The notes below the pieces were generated by a model. It worked only from the letters and a program-made list of their open reading frames with translations. It searched no databases and was not told the DNA's origin. Below, piece by piece: positions 16,818 through 24,954 of a stretch of DNA of 64,000 nucleotides. The first letter of the stretch is position 1, and each line of letters starts with the position of its first letter. The stretch is taken from assembly GCF_002929275.1 (NCBI RefSeq), contig NZ_PJIK01000004.1, positions 1 to 64,000 on the forward strand, in the 5' to 3' direction. Origin of the DNA: Arthrobacter sp. ZGTC131 (lineage in GTDB: Bacteria > Actinomycetota > Actinomycetes > Actinomycetales > Micrococcaceae). Both the position numbers and the translations under genes were made by a program.

Positions 16818-18251
16818 TTAGCCGCGTGAGATCTCGATCATTTCCTCGCGCGGGACAACCTTGATGCGTTCACGCACGACGCCGTCTGACGCCGCGGATT
16901 CCGACCACGCCGCGCCGAGGGCTGCTTCGTGCGCGTTCAGCCTGTTCCAGCCTTCCCACGTGGTGTACTCGATGCCCCGTTCTTCCAGGAGATCGATGAT
17001 GGCCTGCGGGTCGGGGTTCTTCGCCGGAGGCAGCGTCAGCCGGTCCTCGAGGAGGAAGCCGATGGTTTCGAGGGCATCGCCCTTGGTGTGGCCGATCAGG
17101 CCCACGGGTCCGCGCTTGATCCAGCCGGTCGCGTAGATGCCGGGAACGGGCTCGCCTTCGGCGTCAAGGACCCGGCCGCCCTCGTTGGGAATGACGCCGC
17201 GCTTGGCGTCGTACTCCAGCTCGTCCAGCGCGGAGCCGTGGTAGCCGATGGCGCGGTACACGGCCTGCACCGGGTAGTCGATGAACTCCCCCGTGCCCTT
17301 GACGTTGCCGGTCCCGTCCAGCTGCATCCGTTCGAACTTGATGCCCGCCACCTTGCCGGAGCCTCCGTCGTCGTAAATCTCCACCGGGCTGTGCAGGAAG
17401 TGCAGGTGCAGGCGGCGGGAGGACGGCTCTTCAGCCTCGGCGTGCTCCTCCACGAGCCAGTTGGTCATGGTGTTCACCATGGTCTTGGTCTGGTTGTTGC
17501 TGCGGATCGCGTCGTCGGAGGCCTCGTCGAACTCGAAGTCCTCGGGGTACAAAACGATGTCCACGTCCCTGGCATGGCTGAGTTCACGCAGCTCCAGCGG
17601 CGTGAACTTGACCTGGGCCGGGCCGCGGCGGCCGAACACGTGGACGTCCGTCACGGGCGAGTTCTTCAGGCCCTGGTAGACGTTGTCCGGGATCTCGGTG
17701 ACCAGCAGTTCCTCGGCGTGCTTGACCAGCATGCGCGCTACGTCCAGCGCCACGTTGCCGTTGCCGATCACGGCGATTTCCTTGGCGTCCAGCGGCCAGT
17801 CGCGCGGGACGTCGGGGTGGCCGTCGTACCAGGACACGAAGTCCGCGGCGCCGAACGAGCCCTCGAGCTCCACGCCCGGGATGTCCAGGTCGGCGTCCTT
17901 GATGGCCCCCGTGGAGAAGATCACGGCGTCGTAGAAGGCGCGAAAATCATGCAGGGTGAGGTCCCGGCCGTAGGTGACGTTGCCCAGGAAGCGGATGTCG
18001 CCACGGTCCAGCACCTTGTGCAGCGCGTTGACGATGCCCTTGATCCGGGGGTGGTCGGGCGCCACTCCGTAGCGGATCAGGCCGTACGGCGCGGGGTAGG
18101 CCTCGAAAAGGTCGATGCTGACCTCGAAGTCCCCGCCCTTCACCTCGTTGGACTTGGTCAGGATGTCCGCAGCGTAGACACCGGCGGGTCCCGCCCCGAC
18201 GATCGCGACGCGGAGCGGCCGCTTGGCGGCGGATTCAGCTGAGTTGGACAC
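16818..18251 (-). CDS. FprA-type ferredoxin/adrenodoxin-like NADP reductase
   Basis: The 477-residue flavoprotein resembles mycobacterial FprA and mitochondrial adrenodoxin reductase, which pass electrons between NADPH and ferredoxin through FAD. It has the N-terminal FAD motif VGAGPAGVYAA (18-28), YGVAPDHPRIK, the NADP-domain motif VIGNGNVALDVAR (about 157-169) and the C-terminal GPVGLIGHTKGDA (about 375-390). A GTG at 18251, preceded by AAGGG, gives a protein colinear with the paralogue at 35958-37424; an ATG at 18326 would add 25 atypical residues. It is probably monocistronic. Its electron partner is not encoded nearby. Confidence 0.9.
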   Translation of the reverse strand: MSNSAESAAKRPLRVAIVGAGPAGVYAADILTKSNEVKGGDFEVSIDLFEAYPAPYGLIRYGVAPDHPRIKGIVNALHKVLDRGDIRFLGNVTYGRDLTLHDFRAFYDAVIFSTGAIKDADLDIPGVELEGSFGAADFVSWYDGHPDVPRDWPLDAKEIAVIGNGNVALDVARMLVKHAEELLVTEIPDNVYQGLKNSPVTDVHVFGRRGPAQVKFTPLELRELSHARDVDIVLYPEDFEFDEASDDAIRSNNQTKTMVNTMTNWLVEEHAEAEEPSSRRLHLHFLHSPVEIYDDGGSGKVAGIKFERMQLDGTGNVKGTGEFIDYPVQAVYRAIGYHGSALDELEYDAKRGVIPNEGGRVLDAEGEPVPGIYATGWIKRGPVGLIGHTKGDALETIGFLLEDRLTLPPAKNPDPQAIIDLLEERGIEYTTWEGWNRLNAHEAALGAAWSESAASDGVVRERIKVVPREEMIEISRG

Positions 18252-18350
18252 CTGGAGCCCTTCTGGAACGGGAGGCCGCGCCCGATCATCGGGGCGCGCA
18301 GTTTTCAATTCTAATTGTCCGCGCAATTCCGCGGTGAACCCGTGACGCGG

Positions 18351-18430
18351 GGCGTCAGGTGCCGGGCGAGGATCGGGCGTCAGCTGCCGGGCGCGGGGCG
18401 TCAGCCGCCGGGCGACGGGCGTCAGCCGCC
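18351..18430. repeat. short tandem repeats covering the topoisomerase stop codon
   Basis: The motif GGCGTCAG recurs at 18351, 18376, 18397 and 18418 (periods 25, 21, 21), with similar CCGCCGGGCG sequence between copies. The last copy contains the stop codon (TCA, 18422-18424) of the minus-strand topoisomerase gene. Confidence 0.7.
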
Positions 18431-19423
18431 GCTGCTGCGCAATGCCACCACGTCGCCTTCGGCATAGAGCAGGGCGCGCAGCTCAGATTCCACCGAGTCC
18501 AGCCGTTTGGGGTCGATGGTTTCGCCGGCCGAGAAATGGTCCAGCAGGCGAGGGTCGACGTAGCTTTTCCGCGCGATCGACGGCGTGTTCCCCAGTGCCA
18601 CGGCCGCGTCCTGCATGGCGGTGCTGATGACGCCCTTCCGCGCGGCCACGGTTTTTTGCGGCCCGCCCTGCGCGAGGCACACCGCCGCGGCTGCCGTTCC
18701 CCGCAGGGTCCTGAAGTCCTTGGCCGTGAAGTCGGAGCCCGTGCGTTCCTTGACATAGCCGTTGATGTCGGCGCTTGTCAGCGGATGCCAGTTCCGCCCC
18801 TCCTTGTAGGCCAGCAACCGCGCGTTGGGGCCGCGCCTCTTGAGGACCCGGACCAGGGCTGCGAGGTCCGGATCGGTGAATTCCGACTCCCAGGTCTTGC
18901 CGCTCTTGGCCGGAAAGCTGAGCTGCAGGCGGTCCTTGCGCACGTGGACGTGTGCGCAAAGCAGGGTGGCCAGGCCATGGCTGCCGTTTTCGTTGGTATA
19001 GCGCTCGGAACCGACTCGCAGCGATCCGCTGTCCAGCATCCGGAAGGCGGCGGCCAGGACGCGCTGCCGGGTGACGCCCTCGCTCCTGAGATCCATGGTG
19101 ACCAGCCGGCGCGCCGCCGGCAGCGACTCGGCGAGCTGGAGCGCGCGGTCGAACTTCACGCGGTCTTTCCGCTCGCGCCACGCTGGGTGGTAGATGTACT
19201 GGCGGCGCCCGACGGCGTCCAACCCCGTGGCCTGGATGTGGCCGTTCTCAAACGGCGCAATCCACACGTCCGTCCAGGCCGGCGGAATGCCGATGCTTTC
19301 GAGGCGGTCCCGCACCGGCCCCGGCGGCAGCGTCTTCCCGTCGAGGTCGCGGTAACTGAATCCGGTTCCGGCCGCCACCCTGCGGTATCCGCGGCCGGAC
19401 GCGTTGCTGTGCCGGAGCCTCAT
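18422..19423 (-). CDS. DNA topoisomerase IB (poxvirus/bacterial type)
   Basis: The 333-residue protein is a complete bacterial type IB topoisomerase, which relaxes supercoils by nicking one strand through a 3'-phosphotyrosine. The active-site Tyr288 lies in SIARKSYVDPRLL; the conserved catalytic-domain segment KDFRTLRGTAAAA is near residue 238, and GDRYTNENGSHGL is represented by SERYTNENGSHGL near 140. The N-terminal GFSYRD and YIYHPAWRERKD match the family. The ATG at 19423 has an AGGA ribosome site. It is divergent from the RarD-like gene. Its stop codon lies inside a short tandem repeat array, so the exact C-terminus may vary among strains. Confidence 0.92.
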   Translation of the reverse strand: MRLRHSNASGRGYRRVAAGTGFSYRDLDGKTLPPGPVRDRLESIGIPPAWTDVWIAPFENGHIQATGLDAVGRRQYIYHPAWRERKDRVKFDRALQLAESLPAARRLVTMDLRSEGVTRQRVLAAAFRMLDSGSLRVGSERYTNENGSHGLATLLCAHVHVRKDRLQLSFPAKSGKTWESEFTDPDLAALVRVLKRRGPNARLLAYKEGRNWHPLTSADINGYVKERTGSDFTAKDFRTLRGTAAAAVCLAQGGPQKTVAARKGVISTAMQDAAVALGNTPSIARKSYVDPRLLDHFSAGETIDPKRLDSVESELRALLYAEGDVVALRSSGG

Positions 19424-19546
19424 CGGGCCGATTCCTGCCGGGGCGTCATGCTCATAATGACAAGCCTACTGACTATTCCGCGGCCGCAGGCAAACACGCT
19501 TCCGGGCAGGCGGAATACCTGCCCTCCGGGTGGTGTTATTGGTCTT

Positions 19547-20653
19547 GTGCCTAAGCCCAACGGACCCGTGTCCTCCGCCGTCCCGGCTGCCGCCGCTCCC
19601 GGCGCAGCGCTATCCGACGCGATCCGCCCCGCCGGTAGCCCCGGCAGCGGGCAGACCGGCGGCGGCCAGTCCGGCAAACCGGGCGGCGGGCAGACCGACA
19701 AGCCGGGCGGCCTGAAGGCCGTGGACAAGGAGACGACGGCGGGAATCCTGTTCGGCGTCGGCGCCTACGGACTGTGGGGGCTGCTTCCCCTGTACTTCTT
19801 CGTACTCCAGCCGGCGGGCGCCGTCGAAATCGTGGCAAACCGGGTGGTCTGGTCCCTGCTCTTCTGCACGCTGCTGATCACCGTTACACGGACCTGGCGG
19901 GTCCTGGGTGCGGCGTTCCGGAACCGTTCCGTGCTCCTCACCCTGGCGATTGCCGCCGGGCTGATTGCGGTCAACTGGCTGACGTACACCTACGGCGTGA
20001 CCACCGGACAGGCCGTCGAAGCCTCACTGGGCTACTTCATCAACCCCCTCGTGTCCGTCCTTCTGGGCGTCTTCGTGCTCAAGGAGACGCTCCGGCCCCT
20101 CCAGTGGGCCGCCGTCGGAATCGGTTTTATTGCCGTGATCGTGCTGACGTTCTCCTACGGCAAGTTGCCGTGGATCGCGCTCACGCTGGCCGTCAGCTTC
20201 GGGTTGTACGGGTTCGTCAAGAAGCGGGTGGGGCCGCGCGTCGACGCGGTTACCAGCCTCACAGTGGAGACGATCGTCCTCGCTCCCCTGGCGGCCGCCA
20301 CCATGATTTTCCTGGCGGTCAGCGGCGGCGCGTCGCTGACGAGCCACGGCGCCGGGCATTTCTGGCTGCTCGTGTCGTCCGGCGTCATCACCGCGGTGCC
20401 GCTGCTGTTCTTCGGCGCGTCCGCACGCCGGCTGCCGATGACCACCATCGGGCTGCTGCAGTACTTCGCGCCGGTGCTGCAGTTCATCGTTGCCCTGGCG
20501 GTGTTCCACGAGGCCATGACGCTGGACCGCTGGATCGGGTTCGGCGTCGTGTGGCTGGCGCTGCTGGTGCTCACGGTGGACATGCTGGCCGTCGCCCGGA
20601 AGAACTCCGTAGCCAAGAAACAGTCCCTGCGGGAAGCGCGAGCGAACACTTAA
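19547..20653 (+). CDS. rarD: RarD-like EamA-family transporter
   Basis: The protein of about 368 residues is a 10-helix drug/metabolite superfamily permease of the RarD branch. Family motifs are GVGAYGLWGLLPLYF, NRVVWSLLF, INWLTYTYGVTTGQAVEASLGYFINPLVS in pieces, and YFAPVLQFIVALAVFHE. A Gly/Pro/Gln-rich tail of about 60 residues precedes helix 1. The GTG at 19547 is my best start; no ribosome site is clear, and ATGs at 19448 and 19457 would overlap the divergent topoisomerase promoter region. The last residues REARANT and the stop are encoded by a copy of the dispersed palindromic repeat. Substrate is unknown. Confidence 0.82.
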   Translation: MPKPNGPVSSAVPAAAAPGAALSDAIRPAGSPGSGQTGGGQSGKPGGGQTDKPGGLKAVDKETTAGILFGVGAYGLWGLLPLYFFVLQPAGAVEIVANRVVWSLLFCTLLITVTRTWRVLGAAFRNRSVLLTLAIAAGLIAVNWLTYTYGVTTGQAVEASLGYFINPLVSVLLGVFVLKETLRPLQWAAVGIGFIAVIVLTFSYGKLPWIALTLAVSFGLYGFVKKRVGPRVDAVTSLTVETIVLAPLAAATMIFLAVSGGASLTSHGAGHFWLLVSSGVITAVPLLFFGASARRLPMTTIGLLQYFAPVLQFIVALAVFHEAMTLDRWIGFGVVWLALLVLTVDMLAVARKNSVAKKQSLREARANT

Positions 20654-20800
20654 GCCCCTGAGCGCGAACGAGCACTTAACGCCCTGCACGCCTTCACTAC
20701 CCCAGCGCGAACGAGCACTTAATGCCCGGTTTTCCGCGTTTTGAGGGCATTATCTGCTCGTTCGCGCTCGGGAGCCGGGGCTCAAGTGTTCGTTCGCGCT
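20637..20800. repeat. palindromic intergenic repeat cluster, copies B1-B4
   Basis: Four arm copies lie between the convergent RarD-like and stress-protein genes: 20637-20658, 20661-20683, a hairpin pair 20704-20727 with 20745-20768 (22 of 24 positions complementary, 17-nt loop) and an inverted copy at 20782-20800. The core is AGCGCGAACGAGCA followed by a TTAATGCCC-like stretch. B1 overlaps the 3' end of the + gene. A bidirectional terminator function is plausible. Confidence 0.85.
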
Positions 20801-20812
20801 TGGTGGAGGGGG

Positions 20813-21688
20813 TCAGAGCTCGTGGGTTGGGCCGACCCGCTCGTAATCCCGGGGAACAACCACCATGGGCACCGGCAGGGCACGCAGCACCTTGTTGGCC
20901 GTGCTGCCGAGGAACATGCGGTTCTTCTGCGCCAGGCGTGAGGAGCCCACGATCAGGACCTCCGCCTCGTCCCATTCGAGCCCGTCAATGGCTTCCTCGA
21001 TGGTGCGTCCGTGGGCCACGATCACGCTGACACCATGCCCGCCAGGCAGCTTTCCGGCGGCGTCGGCCAGCACGGTGTTGGCGTGGATGTGTGCGGCGTT
21101 GACCGCCTCGCCGGCATCGCCCGCGGCGGCGTCCAGCTCCACGAGTGACACCAGGCGCAGGGGAACGCCGCGCCGCTTCGCCGCGTCGATGGCGACGTCG
21201 ATCGCGGCATCGGCCCCGGCGCGCTGGCCCACTGCCACTGTCAGCCGGGTCACCGGCGCTTTGCGCTGGTACCCCCGGGGCGCCAGGGCCACCGGCACGG
21301 GCGAGGCGTGCAGCAGGGCGTTGGCCACACTGCCCACCGAATAGCGCTTGAACAGGCCGTTGCTGGCCGCGCCCACCACGATCAGCCCTGCCTTGAACTC
21401 CACCGCGGCGTCTATGAGCCCGCTGGCAAAGGAATCCGCTTCCCGGACGTGGAACTTGGCGTCGAGGCCCTCGGGGACCTGGCCCATCCCCACCCGTTCG
21501 GCCGTCAGCACCTCCTGCTCGGCGGCGCTCACCCGGCTGCCTTGGGGGTTCAGCGCCACGTACGGGGCGCCCTTCTTGACGACATAGACAAGGTCCAGGT
21601 GCGCACCCTGGGCCATCGCCATGGACGTGGCCAGGGCGACGGCGTCCGCGCCGCGCTCGGTGGGTGTGTAGCCGACTACGTATCGCAT
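20813..21688 (-). CDS. universal stress protein with two UspA domains
   Basis: The 291-residue cytosolic protein has two tandem UspA domains (about 1-140 and 150-285). Nucleotide-binding glycine patterns of the G-x2-G-x9-G(S/T) type are recognisable as VVGAASNGLFKRYSVGSVAN in the first domain and VGSSRLAQKNRMFLGSTANK in the second, the latter degenerate at the first glycines. Such proteins help cells survive starvation, hypoxia or other stress; the ligand is usually ATP. AGGGGG precedes the ATG at 21688. It is flanked on both sides by members of the palindromic repeat family and appears monocistronic. Confidence 0.9.
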   Translation of the reverse strand: MRYVVGYTPTERGADAVALATSMAMAQGAHLDLVYVVKKGAPYVALNPQGSRVSAAEQEVLTAERVGMGQVPEGLDAKFHVREADSFASGLIDAAVEFKAGLIVVGAASNGLFKRYSVGSVANALLHASPVPVALAPRGYQRKAPVTRLTVAVGQRAGADAAIDVAIDAAKRRGVPLRLVSLVELDAAAGDAGEAVNAAHIHANTVLADAAGKLPGGHGVSVIVAHGRTIEEAIDGLEWDEAEVLIVGSSRLAQKNRMFLGSTANKVLRALPVPMVVVPRDYERVGPTHEL

Positions 21689-21806
21689 GGGAACCCCCTT
21701 TTCGGGTCAGGGCAGACGGCAGCGCCGCCCGGATTCCCGGCGTCGCTGCGCGGTCTGCGTTATGTGGTGCAGTGGTGAGACTGACTCTACCCGCGGAAAC
21801 GACGAC

Positions 21807-21836
21807 GGGCCGGGCACCTGTGAAAGTGCCCGGCCC
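21807..21836 (-). terminator. hairpin downstream of gabT
   Basis: An 11-bp perfect stem (21807-21817 with 21826-21836) with an 8-nt loop lies between gabT and the stress-protein gene. There is no clear T-run. Confidence 0.5.
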
Positions 21837-21853
21837 ACCGGTTGGTGCAGCTC

Positions 21854-21947
21854 AGCGCGAACGAGCTCGGCGCGAACGGCTCAGCGCGAACGAGCAGATA
21901 ATGCCCAGTTCAGCGCCTGCCGGGGGCATTATCTGCCCGTTCGCGCT
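21854..21947. repeat. palindromic intergenic repeat, copies C1-C3
   Basis: Partial arms at 21854-21866 and about 21870-21880 precede a full hairpin pair, 21883-21906 with 21924-21947 (23 of 24 positions complementary). The left arm is AGCGCGAACGAGCAGATAAT plus GCCC, the same sequence as the right arm of the 20.7-kb element read in reverse. It lies just downstream of gabT. Confidence 0.85.
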
Positions 21948-21977
21948 TCTGTCCGCCTGTGCTCCATCCTGCAGTGA

Positions 21978-23342
21978 CTATGCGTTGGCCTTGATGGCAG
22001 CGGCCAGCACGTTCAGCCCGTCCGTCAGGAGTTCGTCGCTGATGACCAGCGGCGGCAGCAGGCGGATGACGTTGCCGTATGTGCCGCAGGTCAGGATGAT
22101 GACGCCTTCCTTGAGGCAGGCGGCCGCCACGGCCTTAGTGAGCTCCGGGTTGGGCTCCTTGGACCCGGCCTGGACCAGTTCGATGGCCAGCATCGCGCCG
22201 CGGCCGCGGATCTCGCCGATCACGGAACGCTCAGCAAGCTCGGTTGCGAGCTCGCTGAGGCGGCTCACCGCCAGTTCCTCGATGTGCTTCGCCCTGGCAT
22301 TGAGGTTGTATTCCTTCATGGACCCGATGGAGGCCAGCGCGGCGGCGCATGCCACCGGGTTGCCACCGTAGGTGCCGCCCAGGCCGCCCGGGTGGACGGC
22401 GTCGAGCAGGTCGGCCCGGCCTGTGATCGCGGACAGCGGCATGCCGCCGGCGATCCCCTTGGCCATGGTGATGATGTCCGGAACGACACCCTCGTGATTC
22501 ACGGCGAACCACTCGCCCGTGCGGCAAAAGCCGGACTGGACCTCGTCCGCAATGAAGACGATGCCCTTCTCCTTGGCCCACGCTGCCAGCGCCGGCAGGA
22601 AGCCGTCGGCCGGAACGATGAAGCCGCCCTCGCCTTGGATGGGTTCGATGATGATCGCGGCAACAGATTCGCCGCCGATCTGCTTTTCGATCATGGTGAT
22701 GGCGCGCTTGGCGGCCTCGGCACCGGTGATCGAGGGGTTTTCCTCGCGGTACGGGTAGCTCATGGGCATGCGGTACACCTCGGGCGCGAACGGTCCGAAG
22801 TTGGTTTTGTACGGCATGGCCTTGGCGGTCAGCGCCATGGTCAGGTTGGTGCGGCCGTGGTAGGCATGGTCAAAGGCGACGACGGCGTCCCGTCCGGTTG
22901 CGAGCCGCGCCACCTTGACGGCGTTTTCCACGGCCTCCGCACCGGAGTTGAAGAGGACGGTTCGCTTCTCGTGGTCGCCCGGGGTGAGGCGGTTCAGCTG
23001 CTCGGCGACCGCGACGTACCCTTCGTACGGCGTGACCATGAAGCAGGTGTGGGTGAAGTGTTCCACGGCCTCCTTCACGGCGCCGACGACGGCGGGATCG
23101 GACGCGCCGACGCTCGTCACGGCGATACCCGAGCCGAGGTCGATGAAGGAGTTGCCGTCGACGTCGTGGATGATGCCGCCGTCGGCGTCCGCGACGTAAA
23201 CCGGAACGCTGGAGGCGACTCCGGCGGCAACCACGGCCTTACGGCGTTCGGACAGTGCCACGGACTTCGGGCCGGGGAAGTCGGCCTGGACGCGCCGCTT
23301 CTGCTCGAGACGGTAGGTGATTTCGCTTGCGGTGGTGGTCAT
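21978..23342 (-). CDS. gabT: 4-aminobutyrate aminotransferase
   Basis: The 454-residue enzyme is a class-III PLP aminotransferase that moves the amino group of GABA to 2-oxoglutarate, giving succinate semialdehyde. The PLP-binding Lys295 lies in TMAKGIAGGMPLSA, preceded by FIADEVQSGFCRTG with the cofactor-contacting Asp. LFNSGAEAVENAVK and HAYHGRTNLTMALT complete the cofactor site. Length and N-terminus match actinobacterial GabT. The ATG at 23342 is preceded by GAAAGG. It lies 39 bp after the gamma-aminobutyraldehyde dehydrogenase-like gene, so the pair would convert 4-aminobutanal to GABA and onward. A divergent PucR regulator sits upstream. Confidence 0.93.
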   Translation of the reverse strand: MTTTASEITYRLEQKRRVQADFPGPKSVALSERRKAVVAAGVASSVPVYVADADGGIIHDVDGNSFIDLGSGIAVTSVGASDPAVVGAVKEAVEHFTHTCFMVTPYEGYVAVAEQLNRLTPGDHEKRTVLFNSGAEAVENAVKVARLATGRDAVVAFDHAYHGRTNLTMALTAKAMPYKTNFGPFAPEVYRMPMSYPYREENPSITGAEAAKRAITMIEKQIGGESVAAIIIEPIQGEGGFIVPADGFLPALAAWAKEKGIVFIADEVQSGFCRTGEWFAVNHEGVVPDIITMAKGIAGGMPLSAITGRADLLDAVHPGGLGGTYGGNPVACAAALASIGSMKEYNLNARAKHIEELAVSRLSELATELAERSVIGEIRGRGAMLAIELVQAGSKEPNPELTKAVAAACLKEGVIILTCGTYGNVIRLLPPLVISDELLTDGLNVLAAAIKANA

Positions 23343-23381
23343 GAAGTTGGCCTTTCTTCGCGTGAGGAGTAAGCGTCTGCG

Positions 23382-24812
23382 TTATGCATCAAGTGCGCTC
23401 ATGACGTGCTTGATGCGCGTGTAGTCCTCGACGCCGTACATGGAGAGGTCCTTGCCGTAGCCGGACTGTTTGAAGCCGCCGTGGGGCATTTCGGCGGTGA
23501 GCAGGATGTGGGTGTTGATCCAGACCGCGCCGAAATCGAGATCGCGGCTCAGCCGCATGGCCGTGCCGTGGTCCGACGTCCAGACGCTTGAGGCCAGGGC
23601 GTATTCGACGTCGTTGGCCATGTCCACGGCTTCCTGTTCCGTGCTGAACTTCTGCACGGTGATGACGGGGCCGAAGGTTTCCTTCTGCACGATGTCATCG
23701 GTCTGCTTGGCGCCGGTGATGATGGTGGGCTCGAAGAAGAAGCCCTTGTCGCCGGCGCGGTGGCCACCGGTCTCGATCCGGCAGTTTTCCGGCAGCGACT
23801 CGACAACGGCGCTGACCGCCTTGAAGTGGTTGACGTTGTTCAGCGGGCCGAAGTAGTTGTCTTCGTCGTTCTGCGAACCGGTGTGCAGCGTCTTGGTGTG
23901 CTCCACCATGGCCGCCACGACGTCGTCGTGCACTGAGTCCTCGACCAGCACGCGTGTGATCGCGGTGCAGTCCTGGCCGGCGTTGAAGAAGGCGAACTCG
24001 GCAATGGCAGCGGCGCTCTTCTTGATGTCGGCGTCCTTGAAGACGATGGCCGGGGCCTTGCCGCCGAGCTCCAGGTGGGCACGCTTGAGTCCCTTCGCGG
24101 CGCCGGACGCAACGGCGATGCCGGCGCGGACGGATCCGGTGATGGAGACGAGGCCGGGGACCTTGTGCTCCACCATCATGGCGCCGGTTTCGCCGGTGCC
24201 GAGGACGACGTTGAGCACGCCGGCCGGGAAGATGTCCTTGGCCAGCTTGGCCAGCACCAGGGTGGATTCCGGCGTGGTGTCCGAGGGCTTGAGGACCACG
24301 GTGTTGCCGGCGGCGAGCGCGGGGCCGATCTTCCAGATGGCCATGAGGAACGGGTAATTCCACGGCGCCACCTGGGCAACAACGCCGATGGGTTCGCGGC
24401 GGACGAACGAGGTGTGGCCCTCGAAGTACTCTCCGGCCGATTTTCCTTCGAGGATGCGGGCCGCGCCGGCGAAGAAGCGGAGCTGGTCGGCGCCGGCGGC
24501 AACTTCCTCGGACGCGATCAGGGAACGGACCTGCCCGGTGTTGCGGTGCTGCGCCTCAACGAGTTCGTCGCTGTTGGCCTCGATGGCATCGGCCAGCTTG
24601 AGGAGCATGAGCTGCCGCTGGCCGGGGGTGGCGTGCTTCCAGGTCTTGAAGGCATCCTTGGCGGCCGTCATGGCGGCGTCGACGTCCTCCGCGACGGAGA
24701 TGGGCGACTTGGCCACCACTTCACCGCTCGCGGGATTCACGATGTCAAGCAGTCCGGTGCCGGCGGGCGTGACGAACTCGCCGTTGATGAAGTTCTGCAA
24801 GGTTTGAACCAC
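23382..24812 (-). CDS. gamma-aminobutyraldehyde dehydrogenase-like aldehyde dehydrogenase
   Basis: The 476-residue ALDH-superfamily enzyme is closest to gamma-aminobutyraldehyde dehydrogenases (PatD/YdcW-like), which oxidise 4-aminobutanal from putrescine to GABA. The catalytic Cys282 lies in FFNAGQDCTAITR and Glu248 in HLELGGKAPAIV; APWNYPFLMAIWK is the cofactor-site motif. The GTG at 24812, preceded by AGAGG, gives the family-typical start VVQTLQNFINGEF; an ATG at 24902 adds 30 unrelated residues. It is the first gene of a two-gene unit with gabT. A succinate-semialdehyde or other omega-amino aldehyde substrate is also possible, but the gabT pairing favours the putrescine/GABA route. Confidence 0.87.
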   Translation of the reverse strand: MVQTLQNFINGEFVTPAGTGLLDIVNPASGEVVAKSPISVAEDVDAAMTAAKDAFKTWKHATPGQRQLMLLKLADAIEANSDELVEAQHRNTGQVRSLIASEEVAAGADQLRFFAGAARILEGKSAGEYFEGHTSFVRREPIGVVAQVAPWNYPFLMAIWKIGPALAAGNTVVLKPSDTTPESTLVLAKLAKDIFPAGVLNVVLGTGETGAMMVEHKVPGLVSITGSVRAGIAVASGAAKGLKRAHLELGGKAPAIVFKDADIKKSAAAIAEFAFFNAGQDCTAITRVLVEDSVHDDVVAAMVEHTKTLHTGSQNDEDNYFGPLNNVNHFKAVSAVVESLPENCRIETGGHRAGDKGFFFEPTIITGAKQTDDIVQKETFGPVITVQKFSTEQEAVDMANDVEYALASSVWTSDHGTAMRLSRDLDFGAVWINTHILLTAEMPHGGFKQSGYGKDLSMYGVEDYTRIKHVMSALDA

Positions 24813-24942
24813 GGTGTACAACCTCTTTTCGTGCTGATGATGTGATGCGGCTGCTTCGAGCCTATGCCAGCCCGGCAAGCCGTGGAATAGCCACCTGCAC
24901 ACCCTTGGCGTGAAGCTTTAGTGCGATTGGCCAGCATCCGGC

Positions 24943-24948
24943 TACCCT
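24943..24948 (+). promoter_or_regulatory. putative -10 element (TACCCT) of a leaderless gene
   Basis: TACCCT ends 6 nt before the ATG at 24955 and no Shine-Dalgarno sequence is present. Confidence 0.4.
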
Positions 24949-24954
24949 TGATGC

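Noticed and set aside
18359-19546. Extension of the RarD-like frame upstream across the topoisomerase gene
   Set aside because: This part is antisense to a complete topoisomerase IB; the transporter homology begins only after 19547.
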